A stretch of DNA of 64,000 nucleotides from Ilex aquifolium (lineage: Eukaryota > Streptophyta > Magnoliopsida > Aquifoliales > Aquifoliaceae). Location of the stretch: the NCBI GenBank assembly GCA_951799425.1, contig OX637394.1, forward strand, positions 36,864,001-36,928,000. Reading direction: 5' to 3'. Position 1 is the first letter of the stretch, and every line of letters starts with the position of its first letter. The translations under genes and the position numbers were made by a program. Below the pieces are notes generated by a model, which saw nothing but the letters and a program-made list of their open reading frames with translations, was not told the origin of the DNA and searched no databases. Positions 12,161-23,723 of the stretch are shown piece by piece.

Positions 12161-12833
12161 CATAGTGCCACCTCATTTAGCCTCCATACACCATATACAA
12201 ACCTAGAAAGTCTTGAGAAACAAGAAAGAAAGGTAGAAACACAAGATCAAAGAGGATTTGCACTTTAAGGAAGAAGAAGGTAGGGGTTTTCTTCCACTCT
12301 TGTTCACTGATGCTAGGCTTATATATATACATGTTTTGACTCTTAATCATATATATTTGTTATGGAATCCTTGTTTCTTGATTGTTCTTGTAAATCTTAC
12401 CATGTTTGATGGAAGTTGTAGCTTGATAATCATAAAACCTTTATTCTTGACATCCAAACTCTAATTTTTCAAGAAGTATGGATTTTTCTTATTGATATTT
12501 ATTTGTTCTTGAGTTCAAAACCTTATATTCATTTGTTCTTGATTTCAAGACTTGATATTCATTTGTTCTTGATTTCAAAATCTGATATTTACTTATTCTT
12601 AATATCAAAGCTTGATATTCCTTTGTTCTTGACATCAAAACTCTATATTCATTTGTTTTTGATACAAAAACTTTAGTGTTTTGGTAGGAACAATAAAAAT
12701 ATATATTGTGATGATCTCTTGCTCATTTTCTTCTTAAGATGCTATAATGAGAAATTGTGGATTTTGTCTTTATTTGGAATTGAGAATATATATGTTGTGA
12801 TGGACTTGGATTGTCATCGAGAGATGCCGTAGA

Positions 12834-12882
12834 GTGTTAGAGGTTAGTCTATCCCAGTGGGGGTAAGATGGTTTCCTAACAC
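12834..12882 (+). other. Hairpin GTGTTAG/CTAACAC in LTR (B)
   Basis: Seven perfect pairs around a 35-nt loop that contains AGGTTA and GGTAAGATG, resembling the A/D hairpin loop ends. The same 49-nt spacing is kept in C (29518-29566, 34834-34882) and E (49825-49873, one G-U pair). Confidence 0.45.
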
Positions 12883-13535
12883 TTGTAGTGGATTGTCATT
12901 GGTTAATGCTACCACTATCGTTCACTGGAGTTCGAACAAGGGATGGTATGTTTTTCCTGGGAAGGGACTCGTCACTGCCATTTGGATGGTAGACGCCTTT
13001 TTCTAAAGTGTTTGTGATTGTGATGGTGATTGGTGGACTAGGTATAATCGTTGGGTAGATTCATGAGAAGCAATCAACATAAATGGTACGGGGATGAACC
13101 AATATACATGGGATGATGGGTTGGATTGTCTTGGCCGTTGCATTGGTATGGGACAATGCATCGGAAGGCGCCCTTCCTAAATGGCTTAAATTTGGAAATG
13201 GTATATTGGTTATTGTTCATTCTACCATAGACGGTTTCTACAAGAGTCTTGGGAAGTATGGGATTCCGTGAGAATTTGTGGAAACATTGTATGGTGGACT
13301 GGATTATATTTGGAAATGGTTTGTTAACTGTATAGTGGTTTCGTTTATTCATTCAATTACTGTTGTTCTTTAAACTTGAGATCTATTTAAATTGTCACTG
13401 TTTTATTTCAAGTTATATATGATATTTTGAAAAGTGAGACCGAACTGTTTTACATGTTTTCCAAACCTTGTTCGAGTTTGGGAGAACGTTGCTACAGAGC
13501 TTAGTGCTCACCCCCTACAAACAATATATTTTTCA

Positions 13536-13628
13536 GATTATGGTTTAGAAGAAGAGCCCGGAGTTGATGAGCAAATAGCTTGGGAAGCGCAATTGGATGT
13601 AAGCGTGGATCCCGAGGGGGATATCTAG
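13536..13628 (+). other. Putative LTR 3' exon, 30-codon peptide (B, 5' LTR)
   Basis: Follows ATTTTTCAG. Begins DYGLEEEPGV, ends DVSVDPEGDI, stop TAG at 13626-13628. Confidence 0.55.
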
Positions 13629-13888
13629 AATTGTTATCTTTTTGCTCTAGACTAGGAAAGATATTGTAATACAATGGATGAATGTTATTTTGTTTATTCC
13701 GCTGCAAGATTAAGTCTGATTTTGAGATGTAAATGCCATAGTTTGGCATATTCTTTTGGATGATGTTGTAGAAAGTATGTATAATGACTGTAATTTTCTT
13801 TATCTATGGATTTTATTAGTTGCTCTCATTATGTGAATGGTTTTAGTATGTAATGCCGTCCAGGGTGGTTTTGGGGGCGTTACAAATT

Positions 13889-13900
13889 TGGTATCAGAGC
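13889..13900 (+). other. Primer-binding site, initiator-Met tRNA (B)
   Basis: TGGTATCAGAGC, exact complement of the plant initiator-Met tRNA end, four bases after the 5' LTR. Confidence 0.92.
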
Positions 13901-14073
13901 CTAGGCTTTAGGTCTTACATGGGAGCTGTAGGTTATAGATTAACACTAGAGAGGTAGGACTAGGTCAAATGAATTGTCGACCTAAATCTTATACAAGTCC
14001 TATGCTTTAGGTTAAGGTGATAGTTAGGGTGTCTTGTACCTTGAGAAAACTAAATTGTGACTTGATGTACAGG

Positions 14074-15144
14074 ATGGATGGAGGACGTGGACGTGGACGT
14101 GGGCGTGGTCGTGGAGGTCAAGCAAACCCACCACCACCACCACCTCCAGTTGCCATGAATGGCATTTACCAATGCCTAAGGGAGCTAACCACTCTGGTAC
14201 AACACCAGAATGGAAACAACCACCACAACAGGGGGTTTCAACCATTAGCTCCTGTACTGGGCAACGGGGACGACAATAGGAGGATGATAGTTCTTAGAGA
14301 ATTCTTGAGGCAACGCCTACCTACTTTCCAAGGAAGTTCTCACCCTTTGGAGGCGGATAAGTGGATTCGCCGAGTGAAGAAAATGTTTGATAGCATGAGA
14401 ATTGCTGAGGAGCTACGGGTCGGCCTCGCTACATATCTATTGGAAGGAGAAGCAGATCATTGGTGGGATTCGGTGAAAAGAAGGAGGAACACCGATGCTT
14501 TTTCTTGGGAGGATTTTGATCATATCTTCCAAGACAAGTATTTTCCTGAATCTGTCAGGGATAAAATGAGTGTAGATTTCCTGGCTCTACGACAGGGTAG
14601 CATGACGGTGGCGGAGTATGAGAGAAGGTTCGATGAGCTATCTCGCTATGCCACAGAGTTCATCTCTACTGAGGCCAGGAGAGCGAAACGATTTGAGTAG
14701 GGCTTGAGGCCTGCCATCAGAGAGAAGCTTGTGGCTCACAAGATCCGGGACTATGGGGATCTTGTCGACAGAGCTGCACTGGTGGAGAGAGACACCGAGG
14801 ACAACCAGAGACGACAGAACTTCGTGAAGGGAGGCCCGATCAGGACTGGTGCTAGCAGCAGTAGATTCACACAAAGGGCAGCTCCATACCGTCGACCGGA
14901 TCAAGTTGCGGGACAAAGGGATCAAGCCGTTTGAGGAGCTGGGGTTACTCAGAATAGAGCAAGCACTGACACGCGTCAATGCTTCGCATGTGGAGGGTTT
15001 GGGCACTTCAGAAATAATTGCCCATCATTTCCACCAAATACCAATCAAGCGGCAGGACAAGTGAATGCAAATAGGCCACCACTACAGAAGCCATTACAGC
15101 AGAGACCGTTAGCAGCTGTAGCCCCAGGCGGTACCAATCAATGA
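14074..15144 (+). pseudogene. gag: Element B gag with three nonsense codons
   Basis: ATG at 14074 starts MDGGRGRGRGRGRGGQANPPPP, a basic Arg-Gly head followed by a polyproline stretch. The capsid-like core contains WWDSVKRR, SVRDKM, EYERRFDELSRYA; a CCHC knuckle CFACGGFGHFRNNC lies near 14975. The frame is the same as pol, so the element was built as one polyprotein. It is broken by TAG at 14698 (element A has CAG), TGA at 14932 (element C has CGA at the same place) and TGA at 15142 (others have CAA-GGA/CGA-type sequence). All three fit C-to-T changes, as expected for methylated plant repeats. Gag packages RNA; the dead gag makes B dependent on other copies. Confidence 0.92.
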
Positions 15145-18100
15145 AGAGTTTTCGCTTTGACCCAACCGGAGGAAGACGTTTCCAACGCAGTGGTGGAAGG
15201 TATTGTTCTTCTCTATAATTTTTGGGCACGTATTTTATTTGATTCAGGTGCTACTCATTCCTTCTTACGCACTACATATGCTATGGCATTGGGATTGGAA
15301 CTTGAGAATTTAGAGCACTCCTTGAGTATTGACATGCTTACGGGAGAACAGTTGGATACTAGAAGGGTGTGTAGGGGTTGTGTGCTTCGAATTGGGGAGC
15401 AAGAATTAATCGTAGATTTGGTTGCACTAGACATGAAGGGGTATGACGTAATATTTGGGATGAATTTGTTGTCCACTTTCCGTGCGGTAATGGATTGTTT
15501 TCGAAAGCGGATTTCATTTCAATTACCGGGAGGGGTAGTTTTCAGCTTCATTAATGATCAAAATTCTTCCCATCCATTTCCTACTACGGGTAGTAGATTC
15601 TTGAAAGCTAAGGTAGGGAGCCATTTGAGTTTCTTAGCTAGCTTGATGGGAGATGATCGGGATAGATCCCAATTGGGTGTGATATTAATTGTGTCGGACT
15701 TTCCGGATGTTTTCCCAGAAGAATTACCCGGATTACCCCCAAAGAGAGAGATTGATTTTAGGATTGATCTCTATTCGGGAACTGAACCCATATCCATTAC
15801 TCCCTATAGGATGGCACCTTTGGAGTTAAAGGAGCTAAGGAAGCAGTTGGACCATCTATTGGCTATTGGGTTTATCCGTTTAAGCACTTCACCTTGGGGA
15901 GCCCCGGTCCTCTTTGTGAAGAAGCATGACGAAACACTTCGGTTATGTACGGATTATCGAAGGTTGAATCGGGTAACAGTGAAGAATAAATATATGTTGC
16001 CACGAATTGATGACTTATTCGATCAGCTGAGGGGTTCTAAGTATTACTCCAAGATTGATCTTCGCACAGGGTACCATCAACTGCGGATCAAGGAGGAAGA
16101 TATTCCTAAGACAGCTTTTCGTACCCGGTATGGTCATTTCGAATATACGGTAATGCCGTTCGGACTGACTAATGCTCCTGCAGCCTTCATGGATTTGATG
16201 CACAGGGTATTCCGGCCGTATTTAGATCAGTTTGTCATTGTATTTATTGATGACATCTTGATTTATTCACGGACACAAGAGGAACATGAAGGCCATCTCT
16301 CGATTGTGCTACAGACATTGAGAGAGCATAAGTTGTATGCTAAGATGAGTAAATGCGAATTTTGGATGAAGGAAGTGAAATTCCTTGGCCATGTTGTGTC
16401 CGAACAGGGTGTAGCTGTTGACCCTGCAAAGATTGAAGCCGTGATGAAATGGGAACCACCGAGGAATGTGACCGAAATACGTAGTTTCCTGGGATTAGCA
16501 GGCTACTACCGGAGGTTTGTGGAGGGTTTCTCAAAGCTCGCGATGCCGATGACTCGCCTTACGAAGAAGGGGGAAAGGTTCTTATGGACTCAAGATTGCG
16601 AACTAGCCATTCGCACATTGAAGGAGAAGTTGACAACAGCTCCTGTCCTCATTATTCCTAACAGTGGGGAAGGATACGATGTTTACACAGATGCTTCGTT
16701 ACGAGGCTTGGGATGTGTGTTAATGCAGGAAGGTAAGGTAGTTGCTTATGGTTCGAGGCAACTAAAGATTCACGAGCAAAACTATCCCACTCATGACTTG
16801 GAGCTTGCCGCAGTGGTTTTCGCTCTTAAGTTGTGGAGGTGTTACCTGTATGGAGAAAAGTTTCAAGTGTTTTCTGATTACAAGAGCCTCAAGTATATAT
16901 TCACACAGAAAGACTTGAATCTTCGGCAAAGAAGGTGGATTGAGTATTTAGAAGATTACGATTTCACACTCAACTACCATCCGGGGAAGGCTAATGTAGT
17001 AGCAGATGCACTTAGTAGAAAGTCTCGGGGTGAACTCAATGTTCTTGCTGTTAATAGGTGGAAGATGATTGATGCTTTGGAGGAATTTGATCTATTGGTG
17101 GATAGACAGGGGGATCGACCATGCTTATTTAATCTTGTAGCTCAACCAATTCTCCGACAAAGGATTGTGGAGTTACAACGATTAGACACAGAGTTGGAAG
17201 CTATCCGGGGTAGATTGGAGAGGAATGAGATTGTTGAGAACTGGTCCATACATGGTGATGAGTTACAGTTTCGGGGAAGACTATGCGTGCCAAATGATGA
17301 CCAAGTGAGAGAAGAAGTGTTGGGTGAGTGTCACCGATCCAAGTTCTCCATACATCCAGGGAGTACAAAAATGTATAGAGACATGAAACGGCAATATTGG
17401 TGGAGCGGAATGAAAAAGGATGTAGCAAAGTTCATTTCAAGGTGTACGGTATGCCAGCAAGTGAAGATTGAGCACCAACGACCCGGAGGGTTATTACAGT
17501 CTCTGCCTATCCCGGAGTGGAAGTGGGATCATATCACCATGGACTTCGTGTCGGGCTTTCCACGGACTTCAAGAGGGCATAACGCCGTATGGGTTATCGT
17601 AGATCGACTCACCAAGTCAGCTCACTTTTTGGGGATGAAGACCACAGACTCGTTGGAGACCTTGAGCAGACTGTACATTCGAGAGATTGTTCGATTGCAT
17701 GGAGTTCCACTTTCTATCGTGTCGGATCGCGATTCTCGTTTTGTGGCTCGTTTTTGGCAAAGTCTACAACAAGCTATGGGGACAGAGTTACAATTCAGCA
17801 CAGCCTTTCACCCTCAAACCGATGGCCAATCCGAGAGAGTGATTCAGATTGTGGAGGACATGTTACGGGCTTGCGCGTTGGACTTCAAAGGGAGTTGGAG
17901 TGATCATTTGTCGTTGGTGGAATTCGCCTACAACAATAGCTACCAAGCAAGTATCGGGATGGCACCGTATGAAGCTTTGTATGGAAGACCATGTAGATCC
18001 CCGACATGTTGGTTGGAAGCCGGAGAGAGTAGTATGTTTGGGCCCGAGATTGTGAGGGAGACAACGGAGAAGATTCAGCTCATTCGGGAGAGATTACGCA

Positions 18101-18582
18101 CAGCACAGAGTCGACAAAAGAGCTATGCGGATAGGAGAAGAAGGCCTTTGGAATTCAAGGAGGGATATTTTGTATTTCTCAAGGTGTCACCCAAGAAGGG
18201 GGTGTTTAGATTTGGCAAGAAGGGGAAATTAGCTCCAAGGTATACCGGACCGTTTGAAGTGATCAAAGCGGTGGGCAAAGTAGCGTATCAACTTCGATTA
18301 CCAGCCCAGTTGTCAGGGGTACACGACGTGTTCCATGTGTCCATGTTAAGAAAGTGTCAATCGGATACAACACATGTCGTGGATTTGGAGGACATCGAAG
18401 TTCAAGATGGAGCAACATATGAAGAACAACCGGTGGAGATTCTCGATAACAAGGAGAAGGTGCTTCGCAACAAAGTCATCCAACTGGTGAAAGTCTTGTG
18501 GCAACATCACGGGGTGGAGGAAGCTACTTGGGAACCAGAGCTAGAGATGCGAGAGAAGTACCCTCATTTGTTCTCGACTTAA
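15145..18582 (+). pseudogene. pol: Element B pol: PR-RT-RH-IN-chromodomain, open frame
   Basis: Open for over 1140 codons to TAA at 18580-18582. Numbered from the gag ATG: protease DSGATHSF at residue 390; reverse transcriptase FIDD at 724-727; RNase H VYTDAS with Asp 873; integrase HHCC zinc-binding region ([12 protein letters not shown] .. CTVCQQVK); catalytic Asp 1157 (MDFVSG), Asp 1218 (VSDRDSRF) and Glu 1254 (DGQSER), a D-35-E spacing; then the [13 protein letters not shown]-like module and a chromodomain (about 1450-1500, [11 protein letters not shown] .. [10 protein letters not shown] .. EEATWEPE). All catalytic residues are visible. It has no own start; translation would come from gag, which has stops, so expression is unlikely. 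Confidence 0.93.
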
Positions 18583-18623
18583 GGTAAGTTTCGAGGACGA
18601 AACTTTGTTTAAGGGGGGTGGAT
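18583..18623 (+). promoter_or_regulatory. Palindrome and polypurine tract (B)
   Basis: Perfect 8-bp inverted repeat AAGTTTCG/CGAAACTT around AGGA (18586-18605), then TTTAAGGGGGGTGGAT abutting the 3' LTR. Confidence 0.82.
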
Positions 18624-19891
18624 TGTAAACCCCCACATTTGTATCGTTATATAGTAACCTAAGTATGTTTTAAATTGTTAATATATGTAATCATGTATGC
18701 ATAAACTATGTACATGGTAAGAGTAGAAATAAAAATGTTAGTTGAGGTAATAGGGCATATTGTAGAAGTTTGGAAGCATTCCGGAGTGAAAGCACACTTT
18801 AGAGAGAGTTTGGGTAAAAATGATTTTTGATACTTCCTTAGTAATTTGACCATAACTTTTTATCCTGATGTCCATTTGATCTGGAATTTGGACAGTAGAT
18901 AATAGACTTCCAGGACTACAAAATGGTATTTCACGAAAATTTTCCAAATCTACTTCTAAATAGGCCAAAACATCACTGTACGTTTCAGCAGAACCTGGGA
19001 TGACGTTCGAACGTGAACCGACGTTCGAACGACAGTGAGCCCCAGTACTTTGCCTCTGATGGAAAAACAAAAGTACTGAGAGCAAGTGACGTTCGAACGC
19101 CAAAGTACGTTCGAACGTAAAACAACAATTTGCACTACTGACGTTTGAACGCCAAATGACGTTCGAACGTGATCAACGAATCAGAACACCAGATTTACGT
19201 CGGTTGAGATATTTTCTTCCCCTATAAATACATAGTGCCGCCTCCTTTAGCCTCCATACACCATATACAAACCTAGAAAGTCTTGAGAAACAAGAAAGAA
19301 AGGTAGAAACACAAGATCAAAGAGGATTTGCACTTTAAGGAAGAAGAAGGTAGGGGTTTTCTTCCACTCTTGTTCACTGATGCTAGGCTTATATATATAC
19401 ATGTTTTGACTCTTAATCATATATATTTGTTATGGAATCCTTGTTTCTTGATTGTTCTTGTAAATCTTACCATGTTTGATGGAAGTTGTAGCTTGATAAT
19501 CATAAAACCTTTATTCTTGACATCCAAACTCTAATTTTTCAAGAAGTATGGATTTTTCTTATTGATATTTATTTGTTCTTGAGTTCAAAACCTTATATTC
19601 ATTTGTTCTTGATTTCAAGACTTGATATTCATTTGTTCTTGATTTCAAAACCTGATATTTACTTATTCTTAATATCAAAGCTTGATATTCCTTTGTTCTT
19701 GACATCAAAACTCTATATTCATTTGTTTTTGATACAAAAACTTTAGTGTTTTGGTAGGAACAATAAAAATATATATTGTGATGATCTCTTGCTCATTTTC
19801 TTCTTGAGATGCTATAATGAGAAATTGTGGATTTTGTCTTTATTTGGAATTGAGAATATATTGGTTTCCTCATTGGTATGGTTGTTGTGAT

Positions 19892-22630
19892 TGTGAAACC
19901 CCGGAAAATTTGAACTATTCACAAAGGGGCAAAACAATAACTTGCCACTATGAACGGGTTGCAAACCTGAATTTTTCTAGAGCTCGGATGACGAAACGGA
20001 CTTCGCCGTTAAATTCGTCTCGCGAAATCTAGTTACCCTGTAAAATTTCGTCGAATTCCGAGATAGTCAGATTTTTTGCGTTTTACGAGATGTACGGATC
20101 TCGGGTGACCCCAAAAACGAAATTTTTGTTAAAATATGGAGAATTTGAAAATAATATAATTAAAGTTCATAGAAAATATTTTGAACTTGAACCGGGACGA
20201 AATTTAATCGTTTCGGAGTAAAAAAAAACGGAACCCGAACGAAATGGGGTGTGTGGCCAATTATGGACCACACAACTTAAAATATAAAAAGGGGCTAATA
20301 ATCTGAAAAATCAGATTATTCAACCCATTCTCTGCTGAACCGTGAGAAGTGAGAGAAAAAGAAAAAAAACTCACATACTCTCCACGATCTACGGAGGTCG
20401 GGTGCTCAAATCGACTCGGGCCAAGAACAAGAGTTGTTCTACGCGAAGAGGGCTACGCGTGGGTACCAAAAACAACAACTTTCACCGAAGGTGAACGGAC
20501 GCGGGTGTACGAAAATCAAGATTCGAGTTGAGTTTCGGGTCTTCGGAGCTTCCTACGGGATTTCTCACGCTACAAGAGGTAGGGGTTCTCCTAATTGGGT
20601 TGATTTCTTACCTAGAATGCCTATGATTATGGCTTGATATATATATAGATATGTATACATATTTATATGTATATAGTTATGGAATAATGAAGAAAATGGG
20701 TAGGTTGTTAGAAAAATTACACTTGCATTTTTGTGGAATTTAGGTAAAATAATTTTATCCTAAATTGTTATGTAGAAATTGTCTATTGAAATTTCTTGAA
20801 TTATATGAAAGTTGGGCATGATATGTGCGACCATATTTGTTTGCCTTGAATGTGTTCGACAAAATGCCTAAGTTGGTTGAAATTGTTATTTTAATAAAAT
20901 TGAAATAACATACTTGAAATTGTGATAAAGTTAAGTTATATGTTTATGATATGAGCTACATGAAAATTTGTGATTGTTGATATATGATTTTAATATATAT
21001 TGGCATGGTGAAAGATTGTGAGAATTACATGCTTATGATGTAAATTGTCATGGGATTTGATGAAATGAATTGGAGTAGTTCATGTGGCATACATTGCATA
21101 TTGAATATTGAATTATTGATGTAATGATTCATTACATTGCATGGCACGGGAACATCGCATACATGGACATTGTGTCATAGGGATGTTTGTGCATGAGTGT
21201 TTGTACCACAAGCTATGTGGTGTTATGGGAGTCTAATATGGAGATAAATTGCTCATTGGCATTCATGACATATTGGGCATAAGGTGATGTCACATTCATG
21301 GGAAACTTGCATGAGTGTGGGGGGGGGGGTAGTTGCATATATCAATCATCATGCTTGGTGGTTGGTGGATGGGCTCGGGAAAGTTGGATTGATTATTCAA
21401 CTGAGTCGCATGGTTGCATGAAAAAGAAGAAAAAGATTGGGTCGGGGTTAGCAAGAAGGGGCAAGACGACCTCTCGGGTGCAAGGCCCGGTGTTTCGGAT
21501 ACGCACTTCCGTTGGTATAAGAGCCCATAAAGTGTGTTGGTGTACGCGGCACCGTTGGTGGAAAGAGTCCATAAATTCCGTGTCGGTTGGGTTCCGTTGG
21601 TGGAAGTCCATAAACGCCCACCCCAAAGAAAGACCCAGAGATTTTCTTAAATCAGTTATTGGGTGAGTAATACCAATGGTGGAGGCTCGGGGTGTGTTAC
21701 ATGATTGAGTCTCATCTCACTCATGGCATGTCGTACACATTGGCATTTGCATTGTGTTGTCGAGCCGGGAAGGGCTCGGGGTGAGTGCATAAATGAGTCA
21801 CATCTCATTTCATGATACATCAAACACGTTGGCATTAGCATTGTGTTGAGGAGCCAGGGAGGGCTCGGGTTGAGTACATGAGTCTCATCTCATTTCATGG
21901 GGCTTAGGTAGCCCGGTTTAACATACATGACATTGACATGTAAAGGGAGTCAGAGTGGACTCGGGTTGAGTGCACATGGGTGAGTCTCACCTCATTCATG
22001 ACATGACATTATAGCATTACATCATTTAATTGTATATTATTTGATGGAATGGTTACAGATTTATGGATGTTGCATGTGAACATTTCATATGCATATAGGT
22101 TGAGGAGTAGCCTCTGTAGGAAATACTCTACTGGGCGTTGGCTCACCCTATACGGGAACACATTTCAGGTGGGAGAGATACACCGGCGGATGGCTCCATT
22201 TTGGACCCTCATGCTTGAAGAAAGCCGCATGTGGCTTTACTTAATGTTTTGTGTAATTACATGTTAGAAACTATATTTTGGGGCATGTAATGCGTAAAAT
22301 AATTGTAATAGAACTTATAAAGACTATTGTTAGATTAGCCTTTCATGTTTTGATTTAAGTATGGTTAATTGGACCCAGTGTGGCCAATGTTTACTTATAC
22401 ATGGACCCGGTGCGGCCATTGCTGTATATTTGACCTCAGATGGGTTTGGTAATTGTGTATTGCACAGGTTGGGTATTGGGTAGAGCTCCCCCTACAAAGG
22501 AGACTCTGTCCAAATTTCGTTAAGTTATGGACCCCGGTAAATGGGGCATAACAGTGTGATATCGAGATATCTACAGGTATTCCGCGGGTTGATGGGTAAT
22601 CAACGGACCCTCGGATTTTGGGGTGTCACA
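19892..22630 (+). mobile_element. Solo LTR of an F-related gypsy family
   Basis: 2739 bp, begins TGTGAAACCCCGG, ends GGGGTGTCACA, flanked by GTGAT (19887-19891 and 22631-22635). It has no internal domain, so it is the product of LTR-LTR recombination. Its 3' end (CCGCGGGTTGATGGGTAATC) is clearly related to element F's LTR, but U3 differs. It shows a TATA-like ATATAAAAAGG near 20281, donor AG/GTAGGGG at 20579 and acceptor CATTTCAG ending 22168. ORFs at 21298-21666 are not recognised and look incidental. Confidence 0.9.
22169..22218 (+). other. Putative LTR 3' exon, short peptide form (F-related solo LTR)
   Basis: In phase 1 after CATTTCAG the frame reads GRDTPADGSILDPHA then TGA. TPADGSILDP aligns with TPLDGSVDPE, the ending of family D's peptide. 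Confidence 0.45.
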
Positions 22631-23369
22631 GTGATGGACTTGGATTGTCATCGAGAGATGCCGTAGAGTGTTAGAGGTTAGTCTATCCCAGTGGGGGTAA
22701 GATGGTTTCCTAACACTTGTAGTGGATTGTCATTGGTTAATGCTACCACTATCGTTCACTGGAGTTCGAACAAGGGATGGTATGTTTTTCCTGGGAAAGG
22801 ACTCGTCACTGCCATTTGGATGGTAGACGCCTTTTTCTAAAGTGTTTGTGATTGTGATGGTGATTGGTGGACTAGGTATAATCGTTGGGTAGATTCATGA
22901 GAAGCAATCAACATACATGGTACGGGGATGAACCAATATACATGGGATGATGGGTTGGATTGTCTTGGCCGTTGCATTGGTATGGGACAATGCATCGGAA
23001 GGCGCCCTTCCTAAATGGCTTAAATTTGGAAATGGTATATTGGTTATTGTTCATTCTACCATAGACGGTTTCTACAAGAGTCTTGGGAAGTATGGGATTC
23101 CGTGAGAATTTGTGGAAACATTGTATGGTGGACTGGATTATATTTGGAAATGGTTTGTTAACTGTATAGTGGTTTCGTTTATTCATTCAATTACTGTTGT
23201 TCTTTAAACTTGAGATCTATTTAAATTGTCACTGTTTTATTTCAAGTTATATATGATATTTTGAAAAGTGAGACCGAACTGTTTTACATGTTTTCCAAAC
23301 CTTGTTCGAGTTTGGGAGAACGTTGCTACAGAGCTTAGTGCTCACCCCCTACAAACAATATATTTTTCA

Positions 23370-23462
23370 GATTATGGTTTAGAAGAAGAGCCCGGAGTTG
23401 ATGAGCAAATAGCTTGGGAAGCGCAATTGGATGTAAGCGTGGATCCCGAGGGGGATATCTAG
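23370..23462 (+). other. Putative LTR 3' exon, 30-codon peptide (B, 3' LTR)
   Basis: Identical to the 5' LTR copy at 13536-13628. Confidence 0.55.
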
Positions 23463-23723
23463 AATTGTTATCTTTTTGCTCTAGACTAGGAAAGATATTG
23501 TAATACAATGGATGAATGTTATTTTGTTTATTCCGCTGCAAGATTAAGTCTGATTTTGAGATGTAAATGCCATAGTTTGGCATATTCTTTTGGATGACGT
23601 TGTAGAAAGTATGTATAATGACTGTAATTTTCTTTATCTATGGATTTTATTAGTTGCTCTCATTATGTGAATGGTTTTAGTATGTAATGCCGTCCAGGGT
23701 GGTTTTGGGGGTGTTACACTTAT

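Larger units (their letters stand above)
11560..13884 (+). repeat. Element B 5' LTR
   Basis: 2325 bp, TGTAAACCCC..GTTACA. U3 has six CGTTCGAACG-type palindromes (11933-12100, the longest 14 bp at 12036-12049), then a TATA box (CCTATAAATA 12151-12160). A donor-like AAG/GTAGGGG is at 12280. A ~31-bp minisatellite (TTCTTGATTTCAAAACTTGA type) spans about 12485-12680. A structured segment with GTGTTAG/CTAACAC arms is at 12834-12882, and the peptide frame at 13536-13628. About 20 bp near 12790 are missing relative to the 3' LTR. Confidence 0.93.
11560..23718 (+). mobile_element. Element B: Ty3/gypsy chromovirus with intact pol frame
   Basis: LTRs 11560-13884 and 18624-23718 (the latter interrupted by a solo LTR). 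The flanks carry CTTAT at 11555-11559 and 23719-23723. Without the nested 2.74 kb insertion it is about 9.4 kb. It is inserted at the edge of host repeat copy 1/2. Confidence 0.95.
18624..23718 (+). repeat. Element B 3' LTR (interrupted)
   Basis: Same TGTAAACCCC start and TTACA end as the 5' LTR; net ~2350 bp. It is split by the solo LTR at 19892-22630. Its parts are 18624-19891 and 22631-23718. Hairpin copy at 22668-22716, peptide frame at 23370-23462. The two LTRs are very similar by eye, apart from the ~20-bp gap noted in the 5' copy. Confidence 0.92.

Noticed and set aside
12925..12945. GGAGTTCGAAC resembling a tRNA T-loop in B, C and E LTRs
   Set aside because: No acceptor or anticodon arms around it fit a tRNA; it belongs to the conserved LTR block.
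13434..13535. Upstream extension of the B peptide frame to an ATG at 13434
   Set aside because: The extension is not frame-conserved in family A, which is one base shorter just before the AG; only the part after the AG is conserved.
21298..21666. 122-residue frame in the solo LTR
   Set aside because: No recognised motif, not kept in F's LTRs, contains a poly-G run and low-complexity Lys tract.
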